A DNA stretch of 64,000 bases, taken from Providencia rettgeri (GTDB lineage Bacteria; Pseudomonadota; Gammaproteobacteria; Enterobacterales; Enterobacteriaceae). The notes below the pieces were generated by a model that saw only the letters and a list, made by a program, of their open reading frames with translations, was not told where the DNA came from and ran no database searches. The stretch is taken from NCBI RefSeq assembly GCF_023205015.1, contig NZ_CP096258.1, forward strand, positions 1,922,001-1,986,000. Direction: 5' to 3'. A program made the position numbers and the translations under genes. Of this stretch, positions 35,007-42,327 are shown piece after piece. Numbering within the stretch: the first letter of the stretch is position 1; each line of letters opens with the position of its first letter.

Positions 35007-35990
35007 ATGCCACATCTCGCTGAGTTGGTTGCACAGGCAAAAGCAGCCATTGAACAGGCCCAAGATGTTGCTACGTTGGAATCAGTGCGTGTTGAATATT
35101 TAGGCAAGAGCGGCCATTTCACACTACAGATGAAAACGTTGCGTGAACTGCCTGCTGAGGAACGTCCAGCAGCAGGGGCTGTGATAAATGAAGCTAAAGT
35201 ACAGGTTCAAGATGCTCTGAACGCCCGTAAGGACGCGATGCAAGCTGAAATCCTTAATGCGCGTCTGGTATCAGAGAAAATTGACGTATCATTACCAGGG
35301 CGTCGTATGGAAAATGGTGGGTTACACCCGGTGACCCGTACAATTCAGCGAATTGAAGAGTTTTTTGGCGAATTAGGTTTCTCTGTTGAAACAGGCCCAG
35401 AAATCGAAGATGACTATCATAACTTTGATGCGCTAAATATCCCTGCTCACCACCCTGCGCGTGCAGACCACGATACTTTTTGGTTTGATGCAAAACGCTT
35501 ACTGCGTACGCAAACATCAGGTGTGCAAATTCGTACAATGAATGGCCAACAGCCACCGATTCGTATCATTGCCCCCGGTCGTGTATATCGTAATGATTAT
35601 GACCAAACACATACACCTATGTTCCATCAAACAGAAGGCCTGATTGTTGATAAAGATATTAGTTTTACCAATCTAAAAGGCACACTGCATGATTTCTTGA
35701 ATAACTTTTTTGAAGAGGAAGTTCAAGTACGCTTCCGTCCATCCTATTTCCCATTCACCGAACCTTCAGCGGAAGTTGATGTGATGGGTAAAAATGGCAA
35801 ATGGCTGGAAGTATTAGGCTGCGGAATGGTGCATCCAAATGTATTACGCAATGTAGGTATTGACCCTGAAGTTTACTCTGGATTTGCATTTGGTATGGGA
35901 ATGGAACGTCTAACAATGCTACGTTACGGTGTTTCTGACCTGCGTGCATTCTTCGAAAATGATCTTCGTTTCCTCAAACAGTTTAAATAA
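35007..35990 (+). CDS. pheS: phenylalanyl-tRNA synthetase alpha subunit
   Basis: A 327-residue class II synthetase subunit, the usual enteric length. It has an N-terminal coiled coil (residues 1-90), HPVTRTIQRIEEFFGELGF (motif 1 region), RVYRNDYDQTHTPMFHQTEGLIVD (motif 2) and GFAFGMGMERLTMLRYGVSDLR (motif 3). It forms an alpha2-beta2 enzyme with PheT that charges tRNA-Phe. AAAGGGGAAACA precedes ATG 35007. Expression is under the pheM attenuator. Confidence 0.97.
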   Translation: MPHLAELVAQAKAAIEQAQDVATLESVRVEYLGKSGHFTLQMKTLRELPAEERPAAGAVINEAKVQVQDALNARKDAMQAEILNARLVSEKIDVSLPGRRMENGGLHPVTRTIQRIEEFFGELGFSVETGPEIEDDYHNFDALNIPAHHPARADHDTFWFDAKRLLRTQTSGVQIRTMNGQQPPIRIIAPGRVYRNDYDQTHTPMFHQTEGLIVDKDISFTNLKGTLHDFLNNFFEEEVQVRFRPSYFPFTEPSAEVDVMGKNGKWLEVLGCGMVHPNVLRNVGIDPEVYSGFAFGMGMERLTMLRYGVSDLRAFFENDLRFLKQFK

Positions 35991-36004
35991 GGCGGGTCTA
36001 TCTC

Positions 36005-38392
36005 ATGAAATTCAGTGAACTATGGTTACGCGAATGGGTAAACCCGGCGATCAGTAGTGAAGCTTTATCCGACCAAATCACGATGGCGGGTTTGGAAGTT
36101 GACGGTGTAGATGCAGTTGCAGGCCAATTTCACGGCGTTGTTGTTGGTGAAGTGGTTGAGTGTGGCCAGCACCCAAATGCAGACAAACTGCGCGTTACAA
36201 AAGTTAACGTAGGCGGTGAGCGTTTATTAGATATCGTCTGTGGTGCACCAAACTGCCGTCAAGGCCTAAAAGTTGCTGTTGCAACCGTGGGTGCAGTATT
36301 ACCGGGCGATTTTAAAATTAAAGCGGCAAAATTGCGTGGCGAACCTTCTGAAGGCATGCTGTGTTCTTATTCTGAGCTGGGTATTTCTGATGACCACAGC
36401 GGAATTATTGAATTGCCACTAGATGCCACTATCGGTACCGATATTCGTGAATATCTAAAGCTTGATGATAATGCGATTGAAATCAGCATTACACCGAACC
36501 GTGCAGATTGCTTGAGTATTCTTGGGGTTGCACGTGATGTCGCTGTTATTAACAAATTAGCGCTAAATGAGCCGGTTATTAACGCCGTGACCGCAACGAC
36601 AAAAGATACATTCCCAATTCGAGTCGAAGCACCAAATGCCTGCTCACGTTTCTTAGGTCGAGTGATCAAAAATATTGATGTGTCAGCGCCAACGCCAATG
36701 TGGATGAAAGAAAAGTTGCGCCGTGGTGGCGTCCGTTCTATTGACGCGGTTGTGGATATCACCAACTACGTCTTATTGGAACTGGGTCAGCCTCAACACG
36801 CTTATGACTTAGACCGTTTAGATGGCGCTATTGTTGCTCGTATGGCAAAAGAAGGGGAGAAACTGGTTCTCCTTGATGGCAGTGAAGCAACGTTAAAATC
36901 AGACACATTAGTGATTGCTGATGAATCAAAAGCATTGGGGATTGCAGGTATTTTTGGCGGTGAACACTCAGGTGTTAATACGGAAACCAAAAATATTTTA
37001 TTAGAGTGTGCATTCTTCGACCCATTATCAATCACTGGCCGCGCACGTAATTACGGTTTGCACACAGATGCATCTCACCGTTTTGAGCGTGGTGTTGACC
37101 CTCAATTACAGTTTAAAGCGATTGAACGTGCTACTGCGCTAATTGTTGAGATTTGTGGTGGTGAAGTCGGTGAAATTATTGATGTAACCAGTGAACAGCA
37201 TTTACCAAAAGCCGCAAATATTAAACTGACCCGCAATAAATTAGACCGTTTGATTGGTCACTTTATTGATGATGAGTTAGTGACTGATATTTTGACGCGT
37301 TTGGGGTGCAAAGTCACAGCATCTGCAAACACATGGGATGTTGTTGCTCCAAGCTGGCGCTTCGATATGCAAATCGAAGAAGATTTAGTGGAAGAAGTCG
37401 CTCGTGTTTATGGTTATAACAGCATTCCTGATGTGCCATTACGTGCTGATTTGACCATGACTAATCACAAAGAAGCTAACTTACCTTTAAAACGTATTAA
37501 AGCAATGTTAGTTGACCGTGGCTATCAAGAAGTCATCACTTACAGTTTTGTAGACCCTAAAGTGCAAGCTTTACTGCACCCACAACAAGACGCGTTGATT
37601 TTACCTAACCCGATTTCGGTTGATATGTCAGCGATGCGTTTATCATTGTTGACTGGTTTATTAGGAACGGTTGTCTATAATCAGAATCGTCAACAAAATA
37701 GAATTCGTTTATTTGAGACGGGTCTGCGCTTTACTCCTGATAATCAAGCAGAATATGGGATCCGTCAGGAACCAATGCTTGCAGGGGTTATTACAGGCAA
37801 TAGATTTGAAGAACATTGGTCATTAGATAAACAAGTTGTTGACTTCTTTGACTTAAAAGGTGATCTTGAAGCTGTTTTTGAATTGACTGGGAAACTAAAT
37901 CAAATTACATTTAAATCTGAGGCACATCCTGCATTGCATCCAGGTCAAAGTGCTGGGATTTATCTGGAAAATGAACACATTGGCTTTATTGGTGTGGTTC
38001 ACCCAGAATTAGAACGCAAACTCGATTTAAATGGTCGTACGGTGGTGTTTGAGGTTCGTAGTGATGCGATAGCACAACGTGTCATCCCTGAAGCTAAGGC
38101 GATTTCGCGCTATCCATCGAACCGCCGTGACATCGCTGTTGTCGTGCCAGAAGATGTGGCTGCTGCTGAAGTTTTAGCAGAGTGTAAAAAAGTTGGCATA
38201 AATCATATAGTTGGCATAAACTTATTTGATGTGTACTGTGGTGAAGGAATAGCAGACGGCTACAAGAGCCTTGCTATCAGTCTTGTCTTCCAAGATACCC
38301 AACGTACCATGGAAGAAGAAGAGATCACTGCTACCGTTGATCTGTGTATTGCTGCGTTAAAACAGCGATTCCAAGCCTCCTTGAGGGACTAA
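36005..38392 (+). CDS. pheT: phenylalanyl-tRNA synthetase beta subunit
   Basis: A 795-residue subunit matching the E. coli length. It has an N-terminal EMAP-like tRNA-binding domain (VVGEVVECGQHPNADKLRVTKVN and VCGAPNCR), a B3/B4 editing domain, B5, a catalytic-like core and the C-terminal ferredoxin-fold anticodon domain (SRYPSNRRDIAVVVPEDV). It starts 14 bp after pheS and ends 4 bp before ihfA, so all three are cotranscribed. Confidence 0.97.
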   Translation: MKFSELWLREWVNPAISSEALSDQITMAGLEVDGVDAVAGQFHGVVVGEVVECGQHPNADKLRVTKVNVGGERLLDIVCGAPNCRQGLKVAVATVGAVLPGDFKIKAAKLRGEPSEGMLCSYSELGISDDHSGIIELPLDATIGTDIREYLKLDDNAIEISITPNRADCLSILGVARDVAVINKLALNEPVINAVTATTKDTFPIRVEAPNACSRFLGRVIKNIDVSAPTPMWMKEKLRRGGVRSIDAVVDITNYVLLELGQPQHAYDLDRLDGAIVARMAKEGEKLVLLDGSEATLKSDTLVIADESKALGIAGIFGGEHSGVNTETKNILLECAFFDPLSITGRARNYGLHTDASHRFERGVDPQLQFKAIERATALIVEICGGEVGEIIDVTSEQHLPKAANIKLTRNKLDRLIGHFIDDELVTDILTRLGCKVTASANTWDVVAPSWRFDMQIEEDLVEEVARVYGYNSIPDVPLRADLTMTNHKEANLPLKRIKAMLVDRGYQEVITYSFVDPKVQALLHPQQDALILPNPISVDMSAMRLSLLTGLLGTVVYNQNRQQNRIRLFETGLRFTPDNQAEYGIRQEPMLAGVITGNRFEEHWSLDKQVVDFFDLKGDLEAVFELTGKLNQITFKSEAHPALHPGQSAGIYLENEHIGFIGVVHPELERKLDLNGRTVVFEVRSDAIAQRVIPEAKAISRYPSNRRDIAVVVPEDVAAAEVLAECKKVGINHIVGINLFDVYCGEGIADGYKSLAISLVFQDTQRTMEEEEITATVDLCIAALKQRFQASLRD

Positions 38393-38396
38393 ACCT

Positions 38397-38693
38397 ATGG
38401 CGCTTACTAAAGCTGAAATGTCAGAAAATTTGTTTGAAAAACTGGGTGTTAGCAAACGCGATGCTAAAGACCTTGTCGAAACTTTCTTTGAAGAGGTTCG
38501 CCTTTCCTTAGAAAATGGTGAGCAAGTAAAATTATCTGGATTCGGTAACTTTGATTTACGTGATAAAAATCAACGTCCCGGACGTAACCCAAAAACTGGG
38601 GAAGATATTCCAATTACTGCACGCCGTGTTGTTACTTTCCGCCCAGGCCAAAAATTAAAAAGCCGTGTAGAAAAAGCAACACCGAAAGAGTAA
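38397..38693 (+). CDS. ihfA: integration host factor subunit alpha
   Basis: A 98-residue HU/IHF-family protein: MALTKAEMSENLFEKLGVSKRDAKDLVETFFEEVR, then SGFGNFDLRDKNQRPGRNPKTGEDIPITARRVVTFRPGQKLK with the DNA-bending proline arm. It pairs with IhfB to bend DNA in recombination, replication and promoter control. It follows pheT by 4 bp as in E. coli. Its terminator became the edge of the prophage remnant. Confidence 0.97.
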   Translation: MALTKAEMSENLFEKLGVSKRDAKDLVETFFEEVRLSLENGEQVKLSGFGNFDLRDKNQRPGRNPKTGEDIPITARRVVTFRPGQKLKSRVEKATPKE

Positions 38694-38710
38694 TTATATC
38701 GTTTGATATG

Positions 38711-38745
38711 AAAAAAGACCGCCTAGGCGGTCTTTTGTTTTTTTT
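38711..38745 (+). terminator. ihfA Rho-independent terminator
   Basis: A-run, then GACCGCC-TA-GGCGGTC, then TTTTG and eight T, 18 bp after the ihfA stop. It is a perfect 16-bp palindromic stem-loop. The same 28 bases recur at 41195-41222. Confidence 0.93.
38717..38744 (+). repeat. 28-bp direct repeat, left copy (putative att site in ihfA terminator)
   Basis: From GACCGCCTAGGCGGTC through TTTTG to seven T this is identical to 41195-41222. It lies in the ihfA terminator, a plausible attB core for a phage integrase. Confidence 0.75.
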
Positions 38746-38905
38746 GTATAACTAATTGTTTTATAAATGGATTTATAAAGCATCATCCACATTACATCCA
38801 CATGTAACCCACCTTTAGCATTAGCCCCGTGTTATAAGGGGCTTCACATTTATTCTATTACCATATGTAATAATGCATCTGAATACAGTCAAATAGGAAA
38901 GTATC

Positions 38906-39556
38906 ATGGCTAAACCTATAATTTTCGGGGATTATCAATTTAAAACTAAAAAGTCTGCTATAGAGGAAATCAGGAGGAGAATTTCTTTTTATCAATTTTG
39001 CCAGAAACTCACTGAGGAAGATGAAATTTTTTTCTCAGAATTGTTTAAATTACATAGCGAATATGAAGAAAAAGTTGGGTGCGGCATAGCAAGTATCACA
39101 GTAGAAAAAGATTTTCATAATAACAAATGCCTTTATATACACCGTCAGGATGGTAAATCTACTGACATTAGTTGGGTTCACTGTGTTAAGCCTGCATCTC
39201 AAAAAACTATTGTATCTTATGCATTTAGGAGAGCAGTTAAGGAAGCCATTGTTGCCTTTAAAAAAGATAATCTTAAAGAAACAATATATTGTCCAATATT
39301 GCATATTCCATTAAATTTTGAAAACAGCCATGTGGCATATATAACCCCCTCATTTGACCAACTATTCTTAAGCTTTTTAGAGCTAGTTGAACAAAATATT
39401 GGCTCCATAGAACTAAAAAATCCAAACTCTGATGATTATGACCAAAGGGGAGTAATTAGTGATTCACGTTTAAAAGAAAAGTGGGTGCAATATCATCAAG
39501 AGAACGCACAATTGAAACTTCTAAGTGCTAAAGCTAACTTAAGTAGAAAATCATAA
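38906..39556 (+). CDS. DUF3223/DCL-family protein in the prophage remnant
   Basis: A 216-residue protein starting MAKPIIFGDYQFKTKKSAIEEIRRR, with FFSELFKLHSEYEEKVGCGIASITVEKD and DGKSTDISWVHCVKP. This is the pattern of the DCL/DUF3223 domain found in phage and plant proteins. The C-terminal part (CPILHIPLNFENSHVAYITPSFDQLFLSFLE) resembles the HNH-like tail I associate with these proteins, but the usual TG...HxDH pattern reads LH...HVAY, so nuclease activity is doubtful. It lies between ogr and the left att repeat, a typical place for an accessory (moron) gene. Its role is unknown. Confidence 0.65.
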   Translation: MAKPIIFGDYQFKTKKSAIEEIRRRISFYQFCQKLTEEDEIFFSELFKLHSEYEEKVGCGIASITVEKDFHNNKCLYIHRQDGKSTDISWVHCVKPASQKTIVSYAFRRAVKEAIVAFKKDNLKETIYCPILHIPLNFENSHVAYITPSFDQLFLSFLELVEQNIGSIELKNPNSDDYDQRGVISDSRLKEKWVQYHQENAQLKLLSAKANLSRKS

Positions 39557-39603
39557 TTGATATTATTTAAATCATAAAAGCCCCTTGTTCATAGGGGGTA
39601 ATT

Positions 39604-39822
39604 TTATAGCGAAAGCGTTTTTTGCTGGTATTTATTCGGATGCGGCTCAACAACATTAATATGTGCGGGTTTTACAACAATTTTGGTCACTGATTCGTGA
39701 CTGACAAATGTGCAACCACAATTAATATTTTGGCACTGGTTATAGCGTTCTTTGGTTTCGGATGAGACTTGATAGGAACTACGTGTATGTGCAGCGTGAC
39801 CGCATTCGGGACAATTCATCAT
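39604..39822 (-). CDS. ogr: Ogr/Delta-type zinc-finger late-gene activator
   Basis: A 72-residue protein starting MMNCPECGHAAHTRSSYQVS with CPxCG and later QCQNINCGCTFVSHE. The CX2C...CX4C cysteine set is that of P2 Ogr, which recruits RNA polymerase to phage late promoters. It follows the gpD relic by 71 bp, as in P2. With the late genes deleted it may have no local target, but could act on a superinfecting P2-like phage or satellite. Confidence 0.88.
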   Translation of the reverse strand: MMNCPECGHAAHTRSSYQVSSETKERYNQCQNINCGCTFVSHESVTKIVVKPAHINVVEPHPNKYQQKTLSL

Positions 39823-39893
39823 GATTATGTATCCTTTGTCATGATGTTGATGTTACGTAAATTATACCATGTGTATCCATACAGTCTAAAAAA

Positions 39894-40295
39894 TTATTCA
39901 TCAGCCATATCTAAATCTGAAATCTTAACCTCCAACTCCAAAGCTGAAGTAAACCCGCTGTCATTCAGTGAATGAACGACTCGCGTTAATGTCCAGTCCG
40001 CGTTATCAATTTCTGGTTTAAATCCGCTGACGGTGACAGGCATTTCAGGGTAGAGATCTGCACGGCCAACCGCGAGTTGAATCGAAAATGACGCTACACC
40101 ACGTTGGATTTTTTCCCAGTTGGCTTTTGCGGCTCGAGCGGCATTTTCTTTCGGTTCAGCAGGTTTTGTAGGTTGTTTGCTTTTTCGCTTACGTTTTACC
40201 GTCACTGTTTTTTTCTTTTTCAGCTCATGTGTGTCAAGCCAGGTACCAATTCGGATTAGGTTTCGAATCAAACGTAAAATTTCGGTATTATTCAT
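39894..40295 (-). pseudogene. deletion fusion of P2 gpV start to gpD (late control/tail) C terminus
   Basis: A 133-codon frame. The first ~17 residues (MNNTEILRLIRNLIRIGT) look like the start of the baseplate spike protein gpV. From WLDTHELKKKKTVTV onward it reads like the C terminus of gpD, including ANWEKIQRGVASFSIQLAVGRADLYPEMPVTVSGFKPEID and HSLNDSGFTSALELEV. In P2 these genes lie more than ten genes apart in the same direction, so one in-frame deletion would join them. The product would lack most of both proteins. ATG 40295 is used because it gives the gpV-like start. Confidence 0.72.
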
Positions 40296-40395
40296 AAAAC
40301 ATAGATTGCCACGGATGAAGAACGAGGCGCATGTGTATGACCTTGTACCATCGTTGGCACAAACCAAATAATGTGAAGTTCATGAGCTTTACAAG

Positions 40396-40415
40396 GTGTA
40401 GTTTATAAACTACAC
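40396..40415 (+). promoter_or_regulatory. perfect 20-bp palindrome, operator of the toxin-antitoxin operon
   Basis: GTGTAGTTTATAAACTACAC is a perfect palindrome ending 7 bp before the toxin start codon. Antitoxins or toxin-antitoxin complexes usually bind such sites to repress their own operon. Confidence 0.72.
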
Positions 40416-40422
40416 TTTAAGC

Positions 40423-40737
40423 ATGAAAGAACTTAAACAGACCGACGCATTCCGTTTATGGGAATCAAAACTAAAAGATAAAAGAGCGCGCACCATGATT
40501 GCCACGCGGCTATTTCGTTTAGCAAATGGTTTAGCGGGGGATGCAATGCCAGTGGGTGAAGGGATCAGTGAATTAAGAATTCATTATGGCCCTGGTTATC
40601 GTGTCTATTATCAGCAACGAGGCAATACGATAATCCTTTTGTTGTGCGGTGGTGATAAAGGCTCTCAATCACGCGATATTACATTAGCTAAGACACTGGC
40701 TAAAAAGTGGATTTTAGAGGAAAACAATGATGAGTAA
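40423..40737 (+). CDS. RelE/ParE-superfamily toxin (HigB-like, phage Gp49-like)
   Basis: A 104-residue basic protein of the PF05973-type killer family: MKELKQTDAFRLWESKLKDKRARTMIATRLFRLANG, ISELRIHYGPGYRVYYQQRGNTIILLLCGGDKGSQSRDITLAKTLAKKW. The GPGYRVYY and LLCGGDK strands are hallmarks. Characterised relatives cut mRNA on the ribosome. The toxin gene precedes and overlaps the antitoxin gene by 11 bp, the higBA arrangement. It lies at the right edge of the prophage remnant and may have slowed its loss. Confidence 0.88.
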   Translation: MKELKQTDAFRLWESKLKDKRARTMIATRLFRLANGLAGDAMPVGEGISELRIHYGPGYRVYYQQRGNTIILLLCGGDKGSQSRDITLAKTLAKKWILEENNDE

Positions 40738-41017
40738 TTTAACAACTTATGATCCAGCGCTCGCGCTAGTCGATGATGAAGAGATTGCTTTTTTCATGGC
40801 CGATGCCATCGAAACGGGTGATTCTGCTTATATTGCAAAGGCGTTAGGGATTGTGGCCAGAGCGAAAGGAATGAGCCAAATCGCGGCAGAAACAGGGCTT
40901 TCTCGTGAACAATTATACCGCTCATTTAGTGAAGATGGTAACCCGACATTAAAATCAACGTTGGCGGTAATGAAAGCGCTAGGTGTTGAGCTAACGGTAA
41001 AAACTCACGTTAATTAA
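40727..41017 (+). CDS. HigA-like antitoxin (addiction module antidote)
   Basis: A 96-residue protein with the typical antidote N terminus (TTYDPALALVDDEEIAFFMADAIETGDSAYIAKALGIVARAKGMSQIAAETGLSREQLYRSFS). The last half is an XRE-like helix-turn-helix ending with NPTLKSTLAVMKALGVELTV. ATG 40727 or the adjacent ATG at 40730 lies inside the end of the toxin frame, preceded by AGAGG. It should neutralise the toxin and repress the operon at the 20-bp palindrome. Confidence 0.88.
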   Translation: MMSNLTTYDPALALVDDEEIAFFMADAIETGDSAYIAKALGIVARAKGMSQIAAETGLSREQLYRSFSEDGNPTLKSTLAVMKALGVELTVKTHVN

Positions 41018-41168
41018 TTTTTCATTGAGCCAGAAAATCAATAATCTGACTTTCAATATGCCTGATTTCTTTTTGTCTATAACCCTGCGTTAAAAAATGC
41101 CTTACTGGTTTGTATAATGGTGCTAATTAACGTATCACAAAACTCGTAACTTATCGAAAAATATTGCT

Positions 41169-41188
41169 AGCCCCGATGTTCTGGGGCT
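41169..41188 (+). terminator. hairpin at the right end of the prophage remnant
   Basis: AGCCCC-GATGTTCT-GGGGCT just before the right 28-bp repeat. No T-run follows it directly. A similar GCCCC/GGGGC hairpin occurs at about 38825-38847. Confidence 0.45.
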
Positions 41189-41194
41189 GGCAAT

Positions 41195-41222
41195 GACCGC
41201 CTAGGCGGTCTTTTGTTTTTTT
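41195..41222 (+). repeat. 28-bp direct repeat, right copy (putative att site)
   Basis: Identical to the ihfA terminator repeat at 38717-38744. It ends 6 bp before the stop codon of the minus-strand RhoGAP gene. It may act as a terminator as well. Confidence 0.75.
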
Positions 41223-41227
41223 AAACT

Positions 41228-42205
41228 TCAAGCGTACAATTTAGTGTGAATCAATGCCTCAATAAAGGTAATCATTCTATTATTTAATGTCATACTCTCT
41301 ATTGAAGGGACTTTAAATTGATCGCCTAGTAGCCTAGGTGCTAGACATATAGCAAGGTTTTTGGCATCCATTTTTGCTGCTGGGTTTTTAGCGATATCAG
41401 CAAAAAGGGATGTAAGTATGTTGAATGGCATTGAAGGTGTTATCTCATTAATTCTGTTTTTTGTCTGGATTAATATGTCTTTGGCTTTCTCGTCGGTGGG
41501 TTCTTTTTCTTTCGTAAGTGAGATGGTATCTCGTTGACTTTTATAAGCATCTTCTAAAGCTTTATCAGGTGATTTGTTTAAAAAATAGGTAGTAAAGTTC
41601 TGTTTTTCCATGATCAGTCCAAATAATTTTTTATAAGCCAAGGTAATACTTGGAAGGCTAATATTATTATCTTCAATAAATTTTTGAGTAAGAGGCTCAT
41701 TGGAATTTAAATGCTGAAAGATTAAATTTATATCTTTGTCTTTACCTGAGAGCCTGAAAATCCCCGTTGTTGACGCAAAATCTGGATGTAAACGGATTGC
41801 TCTATCTAGTATATTTAAGTGGTGATGCATTCTTCGTTCATCATTCGAAATATCGTTTTGTGCATCAATTAAGCGTATGTTTATTTTAAATTGAGGGATC
41901 ACCGCTGACCTATCAAGCTCAATTTCTGAATCGCTTTTGAGTGCATGTGTTATATCACTTGATAATTTACTAATATCATTAATAGGTTGAGGTAAATCAT
42001 TGGGAATAACATTAGAGGTTTTTGAGCAATATATTGGGTTTTCATATACCTTAAATTTAGTTTTGTTGCTAAATAACGGATAAAAAAATATTTTATTACA
42101 GATAGTTTTAATTTGTTGCCAAAATGAAGGCGATTTATGCTTTTGGGCAAATGGGTTAGTTATTTGCGTGGAGTTTGTAATAGTGGGCTTAGTTAAAATA
42201 GGCAT
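41228..42205 (-). CDS. RhoGAP-domain protein, candidate secreted effector
   Basis: A 325-residue protein whose C-terminal ~175 residues fit the eukaryotic RhoGAP domain (PF00620). The arginine-finger motif is TTGIFRLSGKDKDINLIFQHL (Arg ~151 from ATG 42205). AYKKLFGLIM matches the conserved Lys-Leu-Phe helix. FNILTSLFADIAKN and KMDAKNLAICLAPRLL match the last two helices (NLAxxxAPxLL). The N-terminal ~120 residues are Thr/Ser/Asn-rich and low in structure, as in many secreted effectors. AGAGGAT lies four bases before ATG 42205, so I prefer it over the frame reaching 42274. The base composition is A+T-rich. The expected activity is to switch off Rho-family GTPases in host cells; how it would leave the bacterium is not shown here. 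Confidence 0.72.
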   Translation of the reverse strand: MPILTKPTITNSTQITNPFAQKHKSPSFWQQIKTICNKIFFYPLFSNKTKFKVYENPIYCSKTSNVIPNDLPQPINDISKLSSDITHALKSDSEIELDRSAVIPQFKINIRLIDAQNDISNDERRMHHHLNILDRAIRLHPDFASTTGIFRLSGKDKDINLIFQHLNSNEPLTQKFIEDNNISLPSITLAYKKLFGLIMEKQNFTTYFLNKSPDKALEDAYKSQRDTISLTKEKEPTDEKAKDILIQTKNRINEITPSMPFNILTSLFADIAKNPAAKMDAKNLAICLAPRLLGDQFKVPSIESMTLNNRMITFIEALIHTKLYA

Positions 42206-42327
42206 AGTATCCTCTGGTTTTGTGGTTAATGAAACTCTACTGATCATAGGTAGTTGGTATCGTATTTCTTTCATAAATAGATATAATTGAGAATTCCCCC
42301 AACACTATTTTAAATATTATTAACATA

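Larger units (their letters stand above)
38717..41222. mobile_element. P2-like prophage remnant (~2.5 kb) at ihfA
   Basis: The segment is bounded by the 28-bp direct repeats. It contains a DUF3223 gene, an ogr-type late activator, a fused gpV/gpD tail-gene relic and a toxin-antitoxin pair. In P2 the order is V...D-ogr-att, and the same order is seen here reading leftward to the left repeat. Integrase, repressor, replication, capsid, lysis and nearly all tail genes are gone, so it cannot move by itself. In E. coli ihfA is followed directly by btuC, so the segment is an insertion here. Confidence 0.75.

Noticed and set aside
38717..41222. Reading the 28-bp repeats only as two unrelated copies of a common terminator
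   Set aside because: Identity extends over the full stem, TTTTG and the T-run, and the bracketed DNA is phage-derived in the order expected for integration; chance or convergence remains possible and is listed as a refutation test.
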